In this document: positions 7,429-14,439 of the stretch, in pieces
Layout: each line of letters opens with the position of its first letter
Numbering within the stretch: position 1 is the first letter of the stretch
NCBI RefSeq assembly: GCF_036347135.1
Contig: NZ_CP108938.1
Coordinates: 4,340,001 to 4,404,000, forward strand
Direction of reading: 5' to 3'
DNA length: 64,000 nt
From: Streptomyces sp. NBC_00775
GTDB taxonomy: Bacteria; Actinomycetota; Actinomycetes; Streptomycetales; Streptomycetaceae
Position numbers and translations under genes: made by a program
Notes under the pieces: generated by a model
Seen by the model: only the letters and a program-made list of their open reading frames with translations
Database searches by the model: none
Told to the model about the DNA's origin: nothing

Positions 7429-8058
7429 ATGCAGGCGACACGAGGAGCGCGCGGTGCGCAGGGATTCGCGCAACAGAGCGCGCGGGGGCAGGAGATGGGA
7501 CCCGAGGCGGGGCACGGGGTCGGGCACGACGCCGGGCCCGAGATATGGATACGCGGGCCGGTGATCGGCGACGAGCCGGAGCCACAGCCGGACGACCCCG
7601 GCCAACTGATGGTGACGGCACGGCAGTTCGCGTGGGTCGCCACGCACGGCGGAGCCGGCGCCTCGACGCTCGCCGCCGTCTTCGGGGGCCATGACGCCGG
7701 CCGCAACTGGCCCCGGCCCGACCAGGGCGAGCCCGGATCGGTCCTCCTCGTCGGACGGACGCACGCCGCGGGACTGGAGGCCGTGTCACACACCCTGGAC
7801 ATCTTCCGGCGCGGCGACGCGCCTCCGGGACTCGACCTCGACGCCATCGTGCTGGTCGCGGACGCGCCCGGGCGGCTGCCCCGCCCACTCGCCCAGCGCA
7901 TCAAGGTGATCGCCTCGGTGATCGACGTCTACCGAGTGCCGTGGGTGCCCGCGTGGCGCACCGGCGACCTCGCCGCCGAACCGCCGCGCGAGTGCGCCCA
8001 GTTGGCCCGACTGACCGGGAGCCCGGCCCCCCTGCCCACAAGGAGGGGCAACCGATGA
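7429..8058 (+). CDS. ParA/MinD-like protein with degenerate P-loop
   Basis: The predicted start ATG 7429 follows GAAGGGA; the product has 209 residues. After a variable N-terminus of about 60 residues, the core reads VATHGGAGASTLAAVFGG, the position of a deviant Walker A (GGxGKTT) of ParA/MinD/CpaE ATPases, but with Ala in place of the Lys. Later segments (VLLVGRTHAAGLEAV, DAIVLVADAPGRLP) fit the same alpha/beta fold. It resembles the streptomycete DUF6668 group by memory. Without the Lys it may bind nucleotide weakly or not at all and serve as a positioning partner. It overlaps the next gene by 4 bp (ATGA) and is the first gene of the right arm. Confidence 0.72.
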   Translation: MQATRGARGAQGFAQQSARGQEMGPEAGHGVGHDAGPEIWIRGPVIGDEPEPQPDDPGQLMVTARQFAWVATHGGAGASTLAAVFGGHDAGRNWPRPDQGEPGSVLLVGRTHAAGLEAVSHTLDIFRRGDAPPGLDLDAIVLVADAPGRLPRPLAQRIKVIASVIDVYRVPWVPAWRTGDLAAEPPRECAQLARLTGSPAPLPTRRGNR

Positions 8059-8345
8059 GCATGCTGCACATGGCAAACGCCGTACTGGACACACCTCTCA
8101 GCACAACGCTCGCCGCCCCCGGCGCCAAGGTGACCGGCCCGTTGAACACGGTGCTGAACTGGATCGCCTGGATGGTCACGGCGGCGGGGGTCGCCGGTCT
8201 GCTGATCGTGGGCACTCGGATGGCGATCGCCGTGCGGACCGGTGACGCCGAGGAGCATCTGAGCCAGTTCCTGATGGTGATGGGCGCCTGTGTGATCGGC
8301 GCGACGGCCGGACCGATCGTGTCCACCGTCATGCCCTGGCTCTGA
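8055..8345 (+). CDS. VirB2/TrbC-sized membrane protein, copy 1
   Basis: This 96-residue protein starts at ATG 8055, overlapping the previous stop (ATGA), with AGGAGGGG upstream. It has two membrane helices: VLNWIAWMVTAAGVAGLLIVGT (about residues 32-53) and FLMVMGACVIGATAGPIVSTVM (about 72-93), joined by a short charged loop. Size, topology and position before VirB6-, VirB4- and VirD4-like genes match the pilin/channel subunit of type IV secretion systems, although the family is too divergent for certainty. A paralogue follows at 8718. Confidence 0.78.
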   Translation: MSMLHMANAVLDTPLSTTLAAPGAKVTGPLNTVLNWIAWMVTAAGVAGLLIVGTRMAIAVRTGDAEEHLSQFLMVMGACVIGATAGPIVSTVMPWL

Positions 8346-8483
8346 CCCCGCGTCCCACCCGGGACCTGATCCCGCGTCCCGCCCACGACCTGATCCCGCG
8401 TCCCGTCCCGCCCAGGACCTGATCCCACGTCAGCCTCCGGCCCGGAAGCAGGACCTGATCCGTTGTCATGCCCCGGCTCTGAC
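8342..8483. repeat. Tandem CTGATCCCGCGTCCC repeats with copy of the gene end
   Basis: Five degenerate units of about 24-36 bp, each beginning CTGA(T/C)CC and ending GGAC or ACGAC, follow the first VirB2-like gene. The last unit runs into GTCATGCCCCGGCTCTGAC (8465-8483), an 18/19 match to the end of that gene including its stop (8328-8346). The array therefore seems to have arisen by tandem duplication starting at the gene end. The remainder of the 372-bp gap to 8717 holds GTGAC/GTCAC repeats near 8493-8528, possibly a second promoter for the downstream genes, and no convincing gene. Confidence 0.75.
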
Positions 8484-8717
8484 ACCCCCTGACGTGACGA
8501 GACCTTCCCGTCTGTCACGGACACGTCACCGACCGGTGCTGGATCACTACATCGCTTGGCTCAACCTCACAGGAGTCGCCAAGCTCACTGTGCAGCCGGG
8601 AACCCGGGCGTCACATCCGCCCTCCACCGGCAATCGCCTCTCACTAGGCGTCCTTCGCAACGACCGCTCACAGCACGCACGACGTCGGCCGGCAGCCGAC
8701 CACATCGGGGAGTAGCC

Positions 8718-9017
8718 ATGTTCAAGGCGATAGCAGCCAAGGCCCACCAGCACCTCTACCTGGCGGACGGAACGGTCCCCAACCCCACGAAGGACGCGCC
8801 CGAGGCGCTGACCGGCAAGGTCGACACCGTCCTCGGCATCCTCGCCTGGGCCGGCACCGCGGCCGGCGTCGCGGGCGTCCTGATCACCGGCGCCATGATG
8901 GCGATCTCCATGCGCCGCGGCGAGGGCTCGGAGCACATGGGCCGCCTCGGCATGGTCCTCGGCGGCTGTGTCCTGGTCGCCACCGCGGGCCCCGTCGTCA
9001 CCTTCGTCTTCGCCTGA
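8718..9017 (+). CDS. VirB2/TrbC-sized membrane protein, copy 2
   Basis: ATG 8718 begins a 99-residue protein. Helix 1 (VLGILAWAGTAAGVAGVLITGAMM, about residues 38-61) and helix 2 (MVLGGCVLVATAGPVVTFVF, about 79-98) are linked by a loop containing RRGEGSEHMGRLG. Its loop and helices are clearly similar to the protein at 8055-8345 (AGVAGxLI, GEGSEHMG versus GDAEEHLS). The two are therefore tandem paralogues, perhaps two channel or pilin subunits. The upstream site is GGGGAG. Another gene follows after 43 bp. Confidence 0.78.
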   Translation: MFKAIAAKAHQHLYLADGTVPNPTKDAPEALTGKVDTVLGILAWAGTAAGVAGVLITGAMMAISMRRGEGSEHMGRLGMVLGGCVLVATAGPVVTFVFA

Positions 9018-9060
9018 CCCACGCCCCGTACGCGTCCACTGATTCGAAGGGAGCACAAGC

Positions 9061-9843
9061 ATGCTGAACTCCGGCCGGTCCCGCGGGGGCAGCGGGGAGT
9101 GGGAGCAGCCGTTCTGGCAGCAGCGAGGCTGGATCCTCTCGGCCGGGTTCCTGCTGGTGCTGCTCGTCCTCGCCGTCTTCACGATGGTGACCCACGACGA
9201 CAAGCCGGCGGGCGCCGCGGCGGACCCCACCCCGACGGCGACCGCCACGAAGGGCGACGACAACGGCGGCAGCAACGGCAGCGGCAGCGGGTCGGACACC
9301 CGGCCCGCCGGCTGCCGCACCGACGACAAGGACCAGGCCAAGCCGGCCAAGGTTCCCTCGGACTTCCACTGGAAGGCGGACGGCACCGGTCTGGTGCCCG
9401 TGTCCAAGACCATCGGTCCGCTCAAGTACGACGGCCCCGTGTGGTCCTGCTACGCGCACACGCCGATGGGTGCGGTGCTCGCCGCCCACTCCATCACCGA
9501 CCACCTCAGCTATCCGGGCTGGCGCACGGTCGTCGACCGCCAGGTCGTGCCCGGTGCGGGCCGGGACGCCCTGATCGCCAGCCGCTCCCAGGAAGACGAC
9601 AAGCCCACCTCGGGCAAGGCCGACGCGGGAGGCTACGCCGGCTTCTCCGTCCTCGCGTACGACAAGGAAGAGGCAACCGTCATGCTCCTGCTCCGCGGCC
9701 CCAGCGCCGGTTACGGCACCGTCTCGGTGAGCGTGCGCTGGCAGGACGGCGACTGGAAGCTCGCGCCCGACACGGACGGCACGGTCTACGCGGGGATGGC
9801 CCAGGTCTCGGGCACCAAGGGCTTCGTCACCTGGGAGGCGTGA
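9061..9843 (+). CDS. Bitopic membrane protein, possible VirB8/TcpC-like
   Basis: The 260-residue protein starts at ATG 9061 (GAAGGGAG upstream). A cytoplasmic tail of about 24 residues, one membrane helix (ILSAGFLLVLLVLAVFTMV, about 25-43), a Gly/Ser/Thr linker and an external domain (about 80-260) follow each other. The external domain has two Cys (near GCRTDD and WSCYAH) that may form a disulfide and ends VSVRWQDGDWKLAP. This layout and the strand-rich WxDGDWKL ending suggest an NTF2-like VirB8/TcpC-type scaffold, but this is inference from layout. It is followed at a 1-bp gap by the VirB6-like gene. Confidence 0.7.
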   Translation: MLNSGRSRGGSGEWEQPFWQQRGWILSAGFLLVLLVLAVFTMVTHDDKPAGAAADPTPTATATKGDDNGGSNGSGSGSDTRPAGCRTDDKDQAKPAKVPSDFHWKADGTGLVPVSKTIGPLKYDGPVWSCYAHTPMGAVLAAHSITDHLSYPGWRTVVDRQVVPGAGRDALIASRSQEDDKPTSGKADAGGYAGFSVLAYDKEEATVMLLLRGPSAGYGTVSVSVRWQDGDWKLAPDTDGTVYAGMAQVSGTKGFVTWEA

Positions 9844-9844
9844 G

Positions 9845-11044
9845 ATGGCCTGCACCTGGAAGGCCTACGACTGCATAGGCGCCGGCTTCAACTGGATCGT
9901 CGGAGGCACCGGTGAGGCGCTGGCCGCCGGCGCCGTCGAAACCTTCGCCAAGGCGATCGGCGAGGCCGCGTCGCAGGTCCTCAAGGCACTCAACGGCGTA
10001 TGGATGAGCGTCAGTCCGGGCGATCCGACCAATCCCGTCGCGGACATCCAGGGCGAGACCAGCTGGCTGGTGGCGTATGTCGCCGTGGCCTCCCTGCTGG
10101 TCGCGGCGATACGGATGGCCATCGACCGCAAGGGCCAGACCATGCGGCAGGCCTTCAACGGGATGTGGAAGGTCATCCTCGTCGCAGGGGTGGCGACGAC
10201 CGGCGTCAAACTGCTCAGCGACGCGTCGGACGCGTACGCGCAGGAGGTCTATCAGAAGGCGAACCTCGGCGAGACGGCGGACAAGATCCTCGGCGTCATG
10301 GTCCTGGACTCACCGGGGCTCGTGCTCATCTTCGGTCTGCTGGTGATGCTGTCGAGCTTCGTGCAGATCTGCCTGATGTACATCCGCATCGGCGTACTGA
10401 TCATGCTCGTCGGCACCCTGCCGCTGGCCGCCGTCTCCTCCATGACCGGGTGGGGCGAGGGCTGGTGGAAGAAACACATCGGCTGGCTCGCGGCCTGGCT
10501 CCTCTACAAACCGGCGGCCGCGCTGATCATCTACTCGGCGACGGCGATGACCAACAGTGCCAAGGGCCAGACGAACGACGCCGGGAACCTCAACCAGACC
10601 ATCGCGGGCATGGGCATGCTGATCCTCTCGGTCTTCGCACTGCCCGCCCTGCTGAAGCTGATCGTGCCGGCCACCGCCGCACTGGGCGGCACGTCCGGCG
10701 GCACGGTCACCATGAACGCTGTCAGCAACGTCGCCAGCGGCGCCGTCAACATCGCCGCGAACAGCAGCGGCGGAGGCGGAGGCGGTGGAGGCGGAGGCGG
10801 TCCGCAGGGCTCGCCCTCCGCGGGCGCCGGGGCTCCGGCCGGTGGCGCGGGCGGTGCCGGTGGCGGTGGCGCCGCGGGTGGCGCGGCCTCCGCGGGCGGT
10901 GCAGCCGCCGCGGGCGCGGCCACGGGTGGCGCGGCGCTCGCCGTGCAGGCCGCCGCGGTCGTCGTGCAGACCGGTATCCAGGCCGCTTCGGAAGTCACCC
11001 ACTCCCTTGACGACAACGACGGGATGAAGGGCCACAACCAGTAG
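9845..11044 (+). CDS. VirB6/TrbL-like polytopic membrane protein (SCO6881-like)
   Basis: The 399-residue protein has about six hydrophobic helices between residues 65 and 285 (for example WLVAYVAVASLLVAAIRMAI, LVLIFGLLVMLSSFVQICLMYIR). It then has a flexible Gly/Ala-rich tail (about 300-390). The central block RIGVLIMLVGTLPLAAVSSMTGWG with WWKKHIGWLAAWLLYKPAAALI matches the TrbL/VirB6 pattern of channel proteins in Gram-positive conjugation systems; I associate it with the SCO6881 family. It would form the inner-membrane channel. Start ATG is two bases after the previous stop, so translation is coupled. Confidence 0.85.
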   Translation: MACTWKAYDCIGAGFNWIVGGTGEALAAGAVETFAKAIGEAASQVLKALNGVWMSVSPGDPTNPVADIQGETSWLVAYVAVASLLVAAIRMAIDRKGQTMRQAFNGMWKVILVAGVATTGVKLLSDASDAYAQEVYQKANLGETADKILGVMVLDSPGLVLIFGLLVMLSSFVQICLMYIRIGVLIMLVGTLPLAAVSSMTGWGEGWWKKHIGWLAAWLLYKPAAALIIYSATAMTNSAKGQTNDAGNLNQTIAGMGMLILSVFALPALLKLIVPATAALGGTSGGTVTMNAVSNVASGAVNIAANSSGGGGGGGGGGGPQGSPSAGAGAPAGGAGGAGGGGAAGGAASAGGAAAAGAATGGAALAVQAAAVVVQTGIQAASEVTHSLDDNDGMKGHNQ

Positions 11045-11150
11045 GCCCCGACAACAAGGAGGCCCGGTGGGCCTCCCGGGGCCCGGGGTCATCACCCCGG
11101 GCCCCACCACCCCCGCACGCCTGAAGCTTTGAGCCGGAAGAAGGAAACCC

Positions 11151-12644
11151 ATGTCCACCGACGCCCTGACGCGTCCCACGTACGGAAACTGGCGCAGGCC
11201 CCGCCGTCCCGGCCTCGGCCCGCTGGGTCTGCTCGGCACCGTCGTCGCCTTCGGCGGACTCCTGGTGGCGCTGCTGGCCTCGCTGGTCTCGTTGGCGGCC
11301 GCGATCATCGTCCTGGTGCCGACCGGACTCTTCCTCGCCCCGCTGGCGCTGCGCACCGTCGACGGCCGCAACGTCTACCAGGTCCTCGCGATCCGCATCG
11401 GCTGGATGCGGCGCAAGGCGAACGGCTCGCACACCTACGTCTCGGGGCCGCTGTCCAGGCGTCCCGGTGGCCGCTACCAGCCGCCCGGCCTGCTCGCGCG
11501 CACCAAGATGTACGAGGGCCGCGACGCCTACAGCCGTACCTTCGGCGTGCTGCACCACCCGGGCCGCGGCCTCTACACGGTGGTGCTGGCCTGTGAGCCG
11601 GACGGCGGTTCGCTGGTCGACCCCCAGCAGATCGACATCTGGGTGGCGTCCTGGGGCGACTGGCTCGCGCGGCTCTCGCACGAGCCGGGGCTGCGCGGCG
11701 CCCAGGTGGTCGTCGAGACCGCCCCGGACACGGGTACGCGGCTGGCGTCCGAGGTCCTTCCGCGCATCACACCGGACGCCCCGGCCGCGGCCCGCGCCGT
11801 GATGGAGGAGGTCGTCGCGCGCTATCCGTCGGCGTCCTCGGAGATGCACACGTACATCGCGTTGACGTACGGCCCGACGGGCGGCCCCAAGCGCAACGTC
11901 GACGACATCATCACCGACCTGTCGATGCGGCTGCCGGGCCTGCTGTCCGGGCTGGTCGCGGCGGGCGGCGGCTCCGCCTATCCGCTCGCGGCGGACCGGC
12001 TCGCCGAGATCGTGCGGGTCGCCTACGACCCGGCGATCGCCCCGGACGTGCTCAGCGCCCGCGCCGAGCACGCGACCACCGGCCTGGAGTGGGACGACGC
12101 CGGCCCCGCGGCCGCGGTCGAGACCGTGACGTCGTACCGGCACGACTCGGGTGTCTCGCGCACCTGGATGCTGACGCTCGCGCCGCGCGGCACGGTCCGC
12201 TCCAGCGTCCTGCGCGGCCTGCTCGAACCCGCGTCGGGCACCCGGCGCAAGCGGGTCTCCCTCATCTACCGCCCCATCGACCCGGCGACCTCCGCCCGCA
12301 TCGTGGAGTCCGACCGCCGTACCGCGCACTTCATGGCGGGCTCGCGGCGCGGGCTCGTCCAGGCGCGGGCCAGTTCGGAGATGCAGGCCGCCGAGCAGAC
12401 GGCGGCCGAGGAGGCGGCGGGCGCCGGGCTCGTGGAGTTCTCCCTCATGGTGACGGTCACCGTCGACGACGAGGAGCAGCTGCAGGACGCGGGCATCGCC
12501 GTGCGCAACCTCCAGGCCTCGTCCCGCATCCAGATGCGCCCCGCAGACCGGATGCAGGCCTCGGCCTTCACCTGCACGCTGCCGGTCGGCCTGCTGCCGT
12601 GGGAGCACACCCTCGTTCCGTACCAGATCAGGGAGGCGCTGTGA
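11151..12644 (+). CDS. SCO6880-family membrane protein (VirB4 N-terminal-like)
   Basis: The 497-residue protein has two N-terminal membrane helices (about residues 25-65: LGLLGTVVAFGGLLVALLASLV and IIVLVPTGLFLAPLAL) followed by a soluble domain of about 420 residues. It matches my memory of the SCO6880 family, found beside VirB4-like ATPases in actinomycetes. Its soluble part has no Walker motif. The motor domain that VirB4 would normally carry is a separate protein in the next gene, which overlaps by 4 bp (GTGA). It may be the membrane-anchoring half of a split VirB4. ATG 11151 follows GGAAGAAGGAAACCC. Confidence 0.85.
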   Translation: MSTDALTRPTYGNWRRPRRPGLGPLGLLGTVVAFGGLLVALLASLVSLAAAIIVLVPTGLFLAPLALRTVDGRNVYQVLAIRIGWMRRKANGSHTYVSGPLSRRPGGRYQPPGLLARTKMYEGRDAYSRTFGVLHHPGRGLYTVVLACEPDGGSLVDPQQIDIWVASWGDWLARLSHEPGLRGAQVVVETAPDTGTRLASEVLPRITPDAPAAARAVMEEVVARYPSASSEMHTYIALTYGPTGGPKRNVDDIITDLSMRLPGLLSGLVAAGGGSAYPLAADRLAEIVRVAYDPAIAPDVLSARAEHATTGLEWDDAGPAAAVETVTSYRHDSGVSRTWMLTLAPRGTVRSSVLRGLLEPASGTRRKRVSLIYRPIDPATSARIVESDRRTAHFMAGSRRGLVQARASSEMQAAEQTAAEEAAGAGLVEFSLMVTVTVDDEEQLQDAGIAVRNLQASSRIQMRPADRMQASAFTCTLPVGLLPWEHTLVPYQIREAL

Positions 12645-14158
12645 GCGCGTCGAAGTCCGCGATGTCCGTGCCGCCCATGCCGCCCATGCCGTCCGTGCCG
12701 CCGCGCGGCTGGTACGGGCCCGGCGGCGGCCAGGTCGGGCATCTGGACCCGCCCTCGATGTGGCGCGCGACCACGGTCCAGGCGTGCGGCCTCTGGCCCT
12801 TCGCGGCGGGCTCCGGCGCGCCCATGACCGGGGTCCCGCTCGGCCAGCACCTGCACACCGGCGCGACGGTCTGCGGCGACCCCATCTCCTGGTTCACCCG
12901 CGCCCGTTACATCTCCAACCCGTCCCTGTTCATGCTCGGCATGCCGGGCCTGGGCAAGTCGACGCTGGTCAACCGCATGCTGATCGGCATGGCGGCGACG
13001 GGCATCACTCCGCTGGTCCTCGGCGACCTCAAGCCCGACTACGCCGACACCGTACGGGCGCTGGGCGGCCAGGTGATCTCGATCGGCCGGGGCGTCGGCG
13101 GCATCAACGTCCTCGACCCGGGCGCGATGGGCGAGGCGGCGGTACGGATCGGGGGCGAGCGGGGCCGCATCCTCGCGGCGGAGGCGCACGGCCGCGTCCT
13201 GAACATGGTCGCGGCGCTCATCACCATCGTCCGCGGCCGCCCGATGGACGACCACGAGCAGTCGGTGCTGTCCGCGTGCCTGCACCATCTCGCGGAGCGT
13301 ACGAAGCCGGGGCGGGCGCCCTTGCTGCCGGATCTGCTGAAGGTGCTGGACGAGGGGCCGGACCGGGTCAGGGCGGTGACGCTCGACCGCGGGAACGAGG
13401 CCCGCTACCAGGAGGCGGTGGATCCGCTGCACCGCTCGCTGCTGGGTGTGCTGGATGGGCCGCTCGGCGACACGTTCGCGTCCGAGACGTCGACCCGGAT
13501 CGACCCCGCCTCTCCGGCGGTCTGCGTCGACATCTCCCGGATCGGCGAGGCGGACACCCAGCTGACGGCTGCGGCGATGCTCGCGGCGTGGTCGGACGGG
13601 CTCGGCACGGTGGCCGCCGCGCACGCGCTCGCGGACGCCGGGCTCGCTCCGCAGCGGTGGTTCTTCACCGTGCTCGACGAGCTGTGGCGTCCCCTTCGGG
13701 CCGCCTCCGGCATCGTCGAGCGGATCGATGCGCTGACGCGGCTGAACCGTTCGCTCGGCCTGGGCGACGCGAAGATCACGCACACGCTCAAGGACGCGGA
13801 GGCGCTCGGGAGCGAGGCGGACCGGGCCAAGGCGCGCGGGTTCGTCGAGCGGGCGGGAATGGTCGTCTGCGCCGGGCTTCCCCGTCAGGAAATGAAGGAA
13901 CTCGGCGAGATCGTGGGGATGTCCGAGCGGGAGATCGAACTGGTGTCGTCCTGGTCGTCGCCGCCCGGATGGGCGAGTACGGGCGGGAACGAGGAGCCGC
14001 CCGGGCGTGGCCGCTTCCTGATCAAGGTGGGCGGGCGTCCTGGTATCCCGATCAAGGTGGCCATCACCGATACGGAGCGGGCGTTGCACAACACGAACAC
14101 CCGCTGGTCGGAGGCGGGGAAGCCGTCGCTCTCCAAGCGGGAGGGTGGGGTGCGGTGA
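12641..14158 (+). CDS. VirB4-like ATPase
   Basis: GTG 12641 overlaps the previous TGA and follows GGGAGG; the product has 505 residues. After a Met/Pro-rich start, the P-loop MLGMPGLGKST lies at about 98-108, a KPDYADTVRALGG segment typical of TraC/VirB4 and TraG ATPases at about 131-143, and the Walker B FFTVLDELW at about 341-349. It lacks membrane helices and the usual VirB4 N-terminal domain, which the previous gene seems to supply. Expected role: hexameric cytoplasmic motor energising substrate export. The last gene of this run, it is followed by a 281-bp repeat-filled gap before the coupling-protein gene. Confidence 0.88.
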   Translation: MSASKSAMSVPPMPPMPSVPPRGWYGPGGGQVGHLDPPSMWRATTVQACGLWPFAAGSGAPMTGVPLGQHLHTGATVCGDPISWFTRARYISNPSLFMLGMPGLGKSTLVNRMLIGMAATGITPLVLGDLKPDYADTVRALGGQVISIGRGVGGINVLDPGAMGEAAVRIGGERGRILAAEAHGRVLNMVAALITIVRGRPMDDHEQSVLSACLHHLAERTKPGRAPLLPDLLKVLDEGPDRVRAVTLDRGNEARYQEAVDPLHRSLLGVLDGPLGDTFASETSTRIDPASPAVCVDISRIGEADTQLTAAAMLAAWSDGLGTVAAAHALADAGLAPQRWFFTVLDELWRPLRAASGIVERIDALTRLNRSLGLGDAKITHTLKDAEALGSEADRAKARGFVERAGMVVCAGLPRQEMKELGEIVGMSEREIELVSSWSSPPGWASTGGNEEPPGRGRFLIKVGGRPGIPIKVAITDTERALHNTNTRWSEAGKPSLSKREGGVR

Positions 14159-14181
14159 CGACACCCCTGCGGGGTGGGCGG

Positions 14182-14415
14182 GGGTTGTGTGTCGGCTGCG
14201 GGTGGGTGGGGGCTGGGCTAAAAGATTGCGCAGTTCCCCGCGCCCCTAAAAGACCCCGGGGCGGGCGGGGGATCGCGGGGCGGAGCCCCGCGCCTTCAGG
14301 GGCGCGGGGAACTGCGCGAACGGCCCCCACCGGCCCGCAGACGACACACAACTCAGGGGGTCTGGGGGCGGAGCCCCCAGGAACGGGATGGGACGGGTAG
14401 GGGCGGCGGGGGCGA
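14182..14415. repeat. Palindromic intergenic repeat, copy 2
   Basis: This fills the gap between the VirB4-like and VirD4-like genes. Outer arms around 14184-14202 and 14333-14353 (GTTGTGTGTC against GACACACAAC) enclose a 20-bp hairpin pair (14228-14247 with 14298-14317) and a GGGGCGGAGCCCC hairpin near 14276-14288. The GGGGGCGGAGCCCCC hairpin recurs at 14365-14379. Two blocks (14196-14247 and 14386-14415) are almost identical to parts of the repeat at 3175-3381. It likely attenuates or terminates readthrough, so the downstream genes may need their own promoter near 14416-14439. Confidence 0.85.
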
Positions 14416-14439
14416 TCAACATCGGACGGGGGAACGGGA

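Noticed and set aside
6201..7904. Upstream extension of the lipoprotein frame to 7904
   Set aside because: It overlaps the hydrolase gene in another frame; the lipobox signal peptide and ribosome site fix the start at 6200.
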